Positions 58,095-64,000 of a stretch of DNA of 64,000 bases are shown piece after piece. The stretch spans positions 81,225 to 145,224 of the forward strand of contig NZ_BOOJ01000052.1 in the NCBI RefSeq assembly GCF_016863175.1. Reading direction: 5' to 3'. Below the pieces are notes generated by a model. The model did not search any database. It was not told the DNA's origin and saw only the letters and a program-made list of their open reading frames with translations. The position numbers and the translations under genes were made by a program. Position 1 is the first letter of the stretch. Each line of letters begins with the position of its first letter. The stretch is from Paraplanobispora siamensis (GTDB lineage Bacteria > Actinomycetota > Actinomycetes > Streptosporangiales > Streptosporangiaceae).

Positions 58095-58124
58095 GCGACG
58101 GTAACGGGCCCGAATGCGCAGGCT
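58095..58124 (+). promoter_or_regulatory. Late-type promoter for lysis-membrane genes
   Basis: GCGACGGTA, 14 bases, GCAGGCT (weak -10), preceded by AAGGGC. Confidence 0.6.
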
Positions 58125-58154
58125 GGGGGAGCAGATCACCGCATTGGAGAGATC

Positions 58155-58577
58155 ATGACGCTCTGGCGCGATCGGTTGTACGCCAACCCGTTCGGCACGA
58201 TGGCGGCGGTCGCCGCCATCGTCTTGGGCATCCTGGGCGCCGTGCTGGGCGATGACGTCAGCCGGGGCATGGCCAACTCCCTGGCCAACAGCGCCGACGT
58301 CGTCGCCCACCTGTGGGGAGTCGCTTTCGCCGTCGGCGGCGCATTGAAGCTGATCGGCCTGTACCGGCACCGCACCACGATGGAGATCCCCGGCCTATGG
58401 GTGATGTTCGGTGGCTACAGCTTCTACAGCCTCACCGTCACCACCGGTCTCCAGGTGCACGGCCTGGCCGCCGGCACTATCTCCGCGGCCCTGGCCGTGG
58501 GCTGCCTGCTGAAGGTCCGGCTGATCATGCGGCAGGCGCGGTGGGTTGCTGGGGCCGGTGGCGATGGAACTGTCTGA
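58155..58577 (+). CDS. Multi-pass membrane protein, holin candidate
   Basis: 140 residues, ATG behind GGAGAG. Three or four transmembrane helices (about 15-35, 50-70, 80-100 and 105-125). Membrane proteins here usually belong to the lysis module; this could be a holin or antiholin. No endolysin gene was found in the window. Confidence 0.62.
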   Translation: MTLWRDRLYANPFGTMAAVAAIVLGILGAVLGDDVSRGMANSLANSADVVAHLWGVAFAVGGALKLIGLYRHRTTMEIPGLWVMFGGYSFYSLTVTTGLQVHGLAAGTISAALAVGCLLKVRLIMRQARWVAGAGGDGTV

Positions 58578-58917
58578 GATCTTGATCGCCATCGCCCAGG
58601 TCGCCGTCGGGGGCGGCATCGTGCAGGGCGCGCTGGCTTGGAGCCGGCGCCGCTCAGAGCTGCGCCAACTGGACCGCCAGACCGACAGCGTCGCCGTCGG
58701 CGCGGCCGACACGGTCGTCACGATGCTGCGCACGGAGTTGCAGGACGCCAAGGTCGCGGCGGAGGAGACCTCCAAGCGCAACGCCGCCGAACAGGCTGAC
58801 CTGCGCCGGCAGATCCAGCACCTGGGGGAAGAGGTGTCGCGGCTGCGCGCCGATCTGGTGATCGCCCGGGCGGAGATCGCCCGGCTGAAGAGTGACCGCG
58901 AAGGGGAGTTGTCATGA
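58564..58917 (+). CDS. Membrane-anchored coiled-coil protein, spanin-like
   Basis: 117 residues: N-terminal transmembrane helix (about 6-28) followed by a long charged helix (residues 35-115, Glu/Arg/Leu heptads), which suggests a coiled coil in the periplasm or cytoplasm. The layout resembles an i-spanin, though actinomycetes lack an outer membrane of the Gram-negative kind. Start ATG at 58564. Confidence 0.58.
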   Translation: MELSEILIAIAQVAVGGGIVQGALAWSRRRSELRQLDRQTDSVAVGAADTVVTMLRTELQDAKVAAEETSKRNAAEQADLRRQIQHLGEEVSRLRADLVIARAEIARLKSDREGELS

Positions 58918-59186
58918 GCGAAGCGACCGCCGGCGCAAGGGCGCCGATTGAGCGGAAGGTCACGGCCTCCAGCACGGCCGCGGCTGTGGCCGGCGCGCTG
59001 GTGTGGTTGCTGGAGACCACGGTGCTGCACGGCGCGGTGCCGGAGCCGATCGTGACGCTGATCTATGTTGCGGTGCCGGGGCTGTGCGCGCTGGCGGCCG
59101 GGTTCTTCGCCAAGCACACCTGGCGGAGTGACCCTGAGGCGCTGAGGACGAAACCGTACATTCCGCCGCCCGGATCCAGCATCTAG
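58914..59186 (+). CDS. Holin (phage r1t type)
   Basis: 90 residues, ATGA overlap. RKVTASSTAAAVAGALVWLLE...EPIVTLIYVAVPGLCALAAGFFAKHT is the two-helix pattern of r1t-type holins. Holins form membrane holes that time lysis. Start and end well supported by the operon. Confidence 0.8.
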   Translation: MSEATAGARAPIERKVTASSTAAAVAGALVWLLETTVLHGAVPEPIVTLIYVAVPGLCALAAGFFAKHTWRSDPEALRTKPYIPPPGSSI

Positions 59187-59227
59187 ATCCACGCCAAGGG
59201 TTGGGTTGGCGAGGAGTGTGCCCTACC

Positions 59228-59476
59228 ATGAGAGCGCAAGGCCACCCCCTTGCTGCGCGTTTGGCCTTCGGGCCTGCGGCTGCATCTGACGAAACCAGGT
59301 ATGACCTCTCCGAAGGCCTGGCCGCCCGCGTGCGGGCAGCGACAGATGCAGTTACGGGCGGACGAGGATTCGCTCCCGATGACTCCGTACCACGAGCAGT
59401 AAGAGGACACCACGGCGAGGTCATGGACGCCGGGTTAGGGGTGGCCAGCATCATGTCTGGGCCCGCTCCCCCTTGA
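59228..59476 (+). CDS. Possible small protein, low support
   Basis: 82 residues if translated, ATG 11 bases after GAGGAG. Codon choice is less GC-ended than elsewhere and its end overlaps the convergent gene by 26 bases. Could instead be non-coding. The stretch 59187-59450 has no other candidate. Confidence 0.3.
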   Translation: MRAQGHPLAARLAFGPAAASDETRYDLSEGLAARVRAATDAVTGGRGFAPDDSVPRAVRGHHGEVMDAGLGVASIMSGPAPP

Positions 59477-59975
59477 TCTTCTCGCGCAGCGCCGCGGCGG
59501 CTTCGGGGCCGCTCATCCCCCGCTCCAGACAGCCCATCAGGAACTTCGTGTCCGGGTAGCGCACCTGGGCCAAGATGCGTTCGGCCTGGCGGCGCACGGT
59601 GCCATCGGCGGCGGCGGCGCGGGCCGCGCTGATGAAGGGACTCAGCTCCGCGCGGTGCTCCCGGTAGCGCTGAACATCAGCAGTGGCCCGCTCCCGGGCC
59701 CGGTGGGTCTGGGCGGAGCGCATGCGGTGGCCGGCCCGGTCGATCAGCAGCGCCAGCGCGTCGTAGGTGCGCTCCAGCAGTTGCGGGCTGCGAAAGACCC
59801 GCCGGCCAGAGGGGTCGGGGCTGGCGGCGTAGTGAGCGACGGCGTCGACGAAGTCTTCATCGCTCATGGCGGCCAGCAGCGTCACTTCCCTCTGTTCGAC
59901 AGCGGTCAGGGCCGATGAACGATCCGGTGTGGCCGGCTGGCCGGGGGCATCAGCCGGGTGGGGGCGTACAGACAT
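59451..59975 (-). CDS. Hypothetical helical protein
   Basis: 174 residues, ATG behind AGGAGG (a GTG at 60014 gives a longer form). All helical, with Arg-rich segments near 85-115 and a C-terminal RYPDTKFLMGCLERGMSGPEAAAAL motif, like a small HTH or adaptor. Divergent from recT. No family recognised. Confidence 0.6.
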   Translation of the reverse strand: MSVRPHPADAPGQPATPDRSSALTAVEQREVTLLAAMSDEDFVDAVAHYAASPDPSGRRVFRSPQLLERTYDALALLIDRAGHRMRSAQTHRARERATADVQRYREHRAELSPFISAARAAAADGTVRRQAERILAQVRYPDTKFLMGCLERGMSGPEAAAALREKIKGERAQT

Positions 59976-60087
59976 GGAGGCCTCCTGAAGTCCTGGTGGC
60001 CGGACGTCGCTCACGCCCGGCGCCCCTTCAGCATAGATCGCCCCACCCTCGCCTCCCCGGCCCGTGCGCGGTACCGTGACTGTGGGT

Positions 60088-60138
60088 GCGACGCTAAGTA
60101 GCTGCGCATTCCATGATGGCCGGGAGAGCGACCCGGCC
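60088..60138 (+). promoter_or_regulatory. Composite promoter and leader hairpin before recT
   Basis: GCTAAGTAGCTGCGCATT keeps the left operator half; GCGACGCTA at 60088 with 14 bases to CCATGAT also resembles the late motif. Leader GGCCGGG-AGAGCGA-CCCGGCC (60118-60138) is a perfect 7-bp hairpin before CAGGAGG. Confidence 0.6.
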
Positions 60139-60161
60139 GTGCCATCAGGAGGCGATCAATC

Positions 60162-61475
60162 ATGACCGTGGTGATCGATGATGCTGCCGTCCCCGTGCCG
60201 CAGCTGGTCGGGCCGCTGACCATCCAGCCGGGCCAGAGCAGGCTGACCCCGCTGCAAGCTCAGGCGTTCCGGGCGATCTCCAACTTCGACCCGCGCGCTG
60301 AGCCGGCGTCCTGGCCGCACATCAACGTCTTCCTTCAGCTGTGCATTGAGCTGAACCTGTCGCCGTGGTCCCGAAAGATCCACCTGTATCGGCGGGGGGA
60401 GGGTGAACACGCCCGCTACGTCATCCAGACCGGCATCCACGGCCTGACGGAGCTGGCGCAGCGCACGGGCCGGTTCATTCGCTGGGGGGAGACCGTCTTC
60501 ACCTCCGCCGACGACACCCCGGCCTGGTGGCACCTCAACCCCGTCACCGGCAAGCGGGAACGGGTGTGGGTGTCGACCTGGGTCTGGCCGGATACGCACC
60601 CGGCCGCGGCCCGCACCACGATCTGCTACTACGACGGCAAGGGCACCGAACGGGAGATGACCGCGGAGGTGGCCTGGCAGACGTTCGCGCCCTACCAACT
60701 GGTCTACGAAGGCCACGGTGAGGACCGGCGCAAGGTGATCGGCGCCGACGGGGTGCCGCTGGTGGAGCTGGAGCCGGGCTGGTCCGGCGGCAAGGGCATC
60801 TACATGCTGGCTAAGTGCTCCCGGGCGAACATCCTGCGCCTGGCCTTCCCGGCCCAGTGCGGCAACGTGTTCATCGATGAGGAGTTGCACGCCCAGGACG
60901 CACGCGTGCGCGATGAGGCGGCCACGCAGGTCATCCAGGCGCGGGCCGCCGCGCTGGCCGCCGCCCAGCACGCCGGTGCGCACGGCGTGGGCGGCCCGGC
61001 CTCCCCCGTGCGCACGACCCCGCGGCCCGTGAATGTGCTGGTCGACCCAGCCGCGGGCGTGCGCGACGGCGTGCACGATGGCGGGCGTGCGCCCGCAGCG
61101 GCGCTGCGGCTGCCCGTGCGGCACATCGTGATTCACACCGTGGGCGCGCACGCTGAGGCCGTGCATGTTCCGCCGCCCACGCCCGCCCAGCGGCGGGCGT
61201 GGGCACTGGCGGAACTGACCGAAGTATCAACGATCATCGGCCGGGACGTCTGCGTGCCGATCGTGCGCCGCTACGGGCAGGCGGGCGCGGTGCTGGAGGA
61301 CGTGCCGACCGACTTCATCGTGGATGTGCTGGGTCCGCTGCGGGCCGTGGTCGCCGTGCGGCTGCGGGAGCTGGGGCGCCATGGTGAAGCCGCGGCGTAC
61401 GCGGGGTTCCCGGCCGGGGCGACCGCGCCGGTGGCGGTGCTGTTCGGTCACGCCGACGGCCAGGACGGCGACTGA
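60162..61475 (+). CDS. recT: RecT-family single-strand annealing protein
   Basis: 437 residues. The RecT/Bet signature covers about 25-240: NVFLQLCIELNLSPWSRKIHLYRRG, TGIHGLTELAQRTGRF, WVSTWVWPDTHP, YMLAKCSRANILRLAFP and VFIDEEL. It coats single-stranded DNA and anneals complementary strands in phage recombination. A Pro/His-rich linker with several GTGCAC elements leads to an extra helical domain (about 345-430). ATG behind AGGAGG. Confidence 0.87.
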   Translation: MTVVIDDAAVPVPQLVGPLTIQPGQSRLTPLQAQAFRAISNFDPRAEPASWPHINVFLQLCIELNLSPWSRKIHLYRRGEGEHARYVIQTGIHGLTELAQRTGRFIRWGETVFTSADDTPAWWHLNPVTGKRERVWVSTWVWPDTHPAAARTTICYYDGKGTEREMTAEVAWQTFAPYQLVYEGHGEDRRKVIGADGVPLVELEPGWSGGKGIYMLAKCSRANILRLAFPAQCGNVFIDEELHAQDARVRDEAATQVIQARAAALAAAQHAGAHGVGGPASPVRTTPRPVNVLVDPAAGVRDGVHDGGRAPAAALRLPVRHIVIHTVGAHAEAVHVPPPTPAQRRAWALAELTEVSTIIGRDVCVPIVRRYGQAGAVLEDVPTDFIVDVLGPLRAVVAVRLRELGRHGEAAAYAGFPAGATAPVAVLFGHADGQDGD

Positions 61476-61478
61476 AGG

Positions 61479-62066
61479 CTACGGAGGGACGTCGGGGTCG
61501 CGGCGGGCGCGGGTCAGCACCTGCACCGCCAGATCGGCCAGCCGCTCCACGTCCAGCCGCTCCACCAGATCGTTAAGGGTCTCCGGCGGCAGGTGGATCG
61601 GGGCGGCGACCGGGCGGCGTGGATGCGTGCCGGCCGGGTCTTCTGCCGGGGGTGCCCAGGGGGCCGGATCGCCGTCGCGCCAGCGCTGCTCAGCGTCGGC
61701 GTACAGCGCCTTCGCGGTGTCGGCGTCGATGGTCAGCAGGGCGCCGATCTGGTCCCAGGAGGCGCCAGTGCAGATGCGGGCGCGCAGGACGGTCAGCACG
61801 CGGAAACGCCTGTCGCGGGCGGCCATCTCCCGCGCCGCGTCGATCATCTCCGTGACGTCCAGGTCGGGATCCAGGGCGCGGGCGGCGACCGTGGCCGTGT
61901 AGGCGCGGATGTCTTCAGCGGCGATGGCGTGCGCTGTCTCCGTACGGCGCTTCAGTAGCTCTTCGCTCCTTGTGTCCGCAGCCACACTATCGACTTTACC
62001 TCCGCTGTAGATCATAGTCAGGCGGCGTTCGTCGGGATCCTCTGCCGCTGGGAGTTCTGGATTCAT
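61479..62066 (-). CDS. HTH-like hypothetical protein, convergent to recT
   Basis: 195 residues. Helical; GASWDQIGALLTIDADTAKALYADA near residue 105 resembles a sigma-region-4/HTH element used in small actinobacterial regulators. The C-terminal 60 are Pro-rich then helical. Stop is three bases from that of recT. Start ATG at 62066 lacks a good ribosome site, so a later start is possible. Confidence 0.55.
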   Translation of the reverse strand: MNPELPAAEDPDERRLTMIYSGGKVDSVAADTRSEELLKRRTETAHAIAAEDIRAYTATVAARALDPDLDVTEMIDAAREMAARDRRFRVLTVLRARICTGASWDQIGALLTIDADTAKALYADAEQRWRDGDPAPWAPPAEDPAGTHPRRPVAAPIHLPPETLNDLVERLDVERLADLAVQVLTRARRDPDVPP

Positions 62067-62349
62067 CGGCTACCACCACGATTTTGGAGGGAGAAGCGGG
62101 GTGGGCATCGTGCCTGTCCGGGCGCTGTTGTCCGGTATGACATCCGGCGTAACCGGCGCGGGAGCAGAAAAGGACCGCAGAGGGACGGGTCATCTTTCCT
62201 CTCGCAAACAACCGGCATCCGATAGTGCATGCAACGTAACTCTTTGTGTCACCAGTGCGCCATCGGATCGCCAAGGCCGGTGTTGCCTGAGGGGAAAATC
62301 GCAGCCTCGCCCGTAACCCTTGTCGAGTGCCCCCATCCTCGGGATACCA

Positions 62350-62379
62350 TGACATCCAAGCGCTAAGTACCTGTCCTAT
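62350..62379 (+). promoter_or_regulatory. Early-type promoter with operator
   Basis: -35 TGACAT, 18-base spacer, -10 TCCTAT; operator AAGTACCTGTCC. No gene is seen in 62067-62349 and nothing else definite there. Confidence 0.6.
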
Positions 62380-62390
62380 CGGAGTAGGGC

Positions 62391-62429
62391 GGGACCTTAC
62401 CCGCTGGGCGCCGATACCGTCGGCGCCCA
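62391..62429 (+). promoter_or_regulatory. Late-type promoter with overlapping hairpin
   Basis: GGGACCTTA, 14 bases, ATACCGT, immediately behind the early-type promoter. A 10-bp hairpin TGGGCGCCGA/TCGGCGCCCA (62405-62429) overlaps it and could attenuate the early transcript. Confidence 0.58.
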
Positions 62430-62450
62430 TGACGCACCGTATCCACTCCT

Positions 62451-62469
62451 GCCGGGAGAGCGACCCGGC
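62451..62469 (+). promoter_or_regulatory. Leader hairpin GCCGGG-AGAGCGA-CCCGGC
   Basis: Six-bp stem around the conserved loop, then CAGGAG. Confidence 0.64.
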
Positions 62470-62498
62470 GGGGGCGGATCGTCAGGAGAGGGTGCCCC

Positions 62499-62525
62499 AT
62501 GTCCCACGTCAGGGGGGCCGCGTGA
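62499..62525 (+). CDS. Eight-residue leader peptide coupled to the exonuclease gene
   Basis: ATG behind AGGAG gives MSHVRGAA, ending in TGA that overlaps the GTG start of the nuclease (GTGA). Translational coupling through a leader is likely. Confidence 0.45.
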   Translation: MSHVRGAA

Positions 62526-63811
62526 GCGTCCCCACCCATGCCACCATCGCCGCAGCCCGCCGCATCATCGTCGCCGGGCTGCCGATCGGCCCGCGCGAAG
62601 ACCCCTGCTGCTGCGGCCACGGCCGCCACCACCACGGCGGCCGGGCGTTCTCCGGCAAGTGCCGCACCGGGTGCGGCTGCCGCGCCTGGCGCGCCGACGG
62701 CGCCTACGTCCTGGCACAGGAGGCGATGACCGCCTACGGCTCCTCCGTCATGGACGACATCGACCGCTGGCACACCGCCACCTACCCGCGGCCCGTCCCG
62801 GCCGCCGGCGGCTGGGGCGTGGGCCCCTCCGACGTCACCACCTGCCGCAAGCGCATCTGGTACCGGGAGCTGCACCCGCAGCTGGCCCGCCCCGTCAGCA
62901 CCTCCGCCGCCCTGCTGGGCGACATCATCCATGAGGTCGCCGCCACCGCCCGCCGGGCGCTGTACCCCTGGCAGAAGGTGGAGATGCCGGTGCGGGTGCC
63001 CGGTCTGGACCGGCCCGGCCGTATCGACCGCTACGACCCGGTGCTGGCGCTGGTCGACGACATCAAGACCAAGGGCCCGCGCGGCTGGGAACGGTTGAGT
63101 GAGACCGGCCCCGATGAGGGCTACTGGAAGCAGGTCGCCGTCTACGGCTACGGCCTGGCCGACGCCGGTCACCCGGTGCAGGTCATGCGTCTGACCTACA
63201 TCAACCGCGCCACCGGCGATGAGCGCACCTATGAGCGGCCCTACTGCGACGCCTTCGCCCGATCGGCCGTCGGATCGCTCATCGCCCTGAACGTCGCGCT
63301 GGACCTGGGGCTGGACCTGCCGCGCGACGGCCGCGGCACTACCGACCCCATCTGCACCGAATTCTGTGAGTTCTACGACGACTGCTGGAGCGTCACCGCC
63401 GCCCGCGCCGCCGGGGTCTCCCCCGAGTTCCTGACCACCTTCGGCATCGACGCCGACCCCGACCTGGTCGCTTGGGCCGCCGAAGTGGCCCGCGGCTGGA
63501 AGGACGACGAAAACGAAGCCGAACGCGAATACAAGGCCGCGATCTCCATGCTGAAGGGCGCCCTGCGCGGCGAAAAGCAGGGCCGCTTCGGCGACTACCG
63601 GATTGTGGAGAAAACCCGGCAGGTCAACGACTACAAGCGCTACTGGCAGGCCGTCGCCGACCTGCGCGATGAGTACCTGAGCTGGGACCCGTCCTTCCGC
63701 GGCGACTTCGCCGACTGGGTCGCCAGCCTGCCCATGCCCAAGCGCACTGAGACGTGGATCGAGGTCAAGAGGGTCACCGACCCCACCACCATGGCCCAGA
63801 TCACCGCATAA
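62522..63811 (+). CDS. PD-(D/E)XK exonuclease (RecE/Cas4-like), RecT partner
   Basis: 429 residues, GTG behind AGGGGG. Nuclease core: Asp169 in GRIDR, Asp180 and Lys182 in DDIKTK, then YWKQVAVYGYGL (Q...Y), as in RecB/Cas4-type exonucleases. An N-terminal Cys/His cluster (CCCGHGRHHHGG...GKCRTGCGC) and C-terminal Cys residues (CTEFCEFYDDC) may hold metals or an iron-sulfur cluster as in Cas4/AddB. The pair with RecT suggests 5'-to-3' resection followed by annealing. Confidence 0.83.
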   Translation: MSVPTHATIAAARRIIVAGLPIGPREDPCCCGHGRHHHGGRAFSGKCRTGCGCRAWRADGAYVLAQEAMTAYGSSVMDDIDRWHTATYPRPVPAAGGWGVGPSDVTTCRKRIWYRELHPQLARPVSTSAALLGDIIHEVAATARRALYPWQKVEMPVRVPGLDRPGRIDRYDPVLALVDDIKTKGPRGWERLSETGPDEGYWKQVAVYGYGLADAGHPVQVMRLTYINRATGDERTYERPYCDAFARSAVGSLIALNVALDLGLDLPRDGRGTTDPICTEFCEFYDDCWSVTAARAAGVSPEFLTTFGIDADPDLVAWAAEVARGWKDDENEAEREYKAAISMLKGALRGEKQGRFGDYRIVEKTRQVNDYKRYWQAVADLRDEYLSWDPSFRGDFADWVASLPMPKRTETWIEVKRVTDPTTMAQITA

Positions 63812-63827
63812 ATAGAAAGGATCATCC

Positions 63828-64000
63828 GTGGTCACCACGTCAGCCGAAATAGAGATCATCGACGCCGTCGCCGACGCCATCGGCGGCCGGTCCTGCCTGG
63901 CCGTCGCCCGCATGCAGCCACTCCCGGAGGCCGGGCAGCCGCTGCTGCCGGAGGTGTGGGCCGCCCACCTGACGCACTTCGAAGAGGTGCGCATCGACGG
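63828..64000 (+). CDS. 5' part of next gene, cut by right edge
   Basis: 57 codons from GTG, AAAGG seven bases upstream. Beginning VVTTSAEIEIIDAVADAIGGRSCLA; not recognisable from this fragment. Same operon as the nuclease, so probably a DNA-metabolism gene. Confidence 0.6.
   Translation, partial: MVTTSAEIEIIDAVADAIGGRSCLAVARMQPLPEAGQPLLPEVWAAHLTHFEEVRID

Noticed and set aside
59187..59450. Attachment site or tRNA fragment after the holin
   Set aside because: No cloverleaf or repeated core could be assembled; only a weak small ORF is seen.

Overview
This window looks like an internal piece of the genome (or prophage) of a tailed phage of a high-GC actinomycete. The evidence is a canonical head and tail gene order (small-terminase candidate, intein-containing terminase large subunit, portal-MuF, protease, HK97-type capsid, neck genes, tail tube, frameshifted tail chaperone, 1809-residue tape measure, minor tail proteins, holin-like proteins). 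The DNA has GC-rich third codon positions, many GTG starts, ATGA/GTGA overlaps and several probable leaderless starts. Sequence continues past both edges: a tRNA-Trp is cut on the left and a gene on the right.

Layout. 1-6.1 kb: leftward operons of small early-type genes, an LRV-repeat protein and an HTH protein. 6.2-12.7 kb: rightward genes, including an HTH-RNase H fusion and a tyrosine recombinase. 12.7-15.3 kb, leftward: a Ro60/Rsr (TROVE) gene preceded by two tandem Y-RNA-like genes, one with a circularly permuted tRNA mimic. 15.3-25.4 kb, rightward: a protein with two RpoA-CTD-like domains plus two HTH domains, an anti-sigma-like ATPase, a PD-(D/E)XK protein overlapping a SNF2 helicase, a DnaN-like clamp and a DUF5131 protein. 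25.5-59.2 kb: structural genes, interrupted by cargo (a gene at 33.5 kb, a GntR regulator with a divergent partner at 38 kb, a secreted mini-protein at 39.3 kb and a four-gene leftward operon with an XRE regulator at 41.6-43.6 kb). 59.4-64 kb: RecT-like annealing protein and a RecB/Cas4-like nuclease with two leftward genes.

Two promoter families tie the genome together. Early-type promoters are sigma70-like and carry the palindromic operator AAGTACnnGTACtt against or inside the -10 box. Eleven of these transcripts also carry an RNA hairpin at or near the 5' end, with covarying stems and a GAGCGA loop, just before the Shine-Dalgarno sequence. Late-type promoters read GCGACsTwA, exactly 14 bases, then CTAcsGT; fifteen copies are seen, twelve of them within 30.1-58.1 kb and nearly all in gaps before structural genes. 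Cargo genes inside the structural block that use the early-type promoter therefore belong to a different regulon from their neighbours.

The most unusual parts are the Rsr/Y-RNA module, the operator-plus-hairpin leader regulon, the rigid late promoter family and the tandem alpha-CTD protein, which is a plausible link between the phage promoters and host RNA polymerase. All functions are read from sequence alone; no database search was possible.
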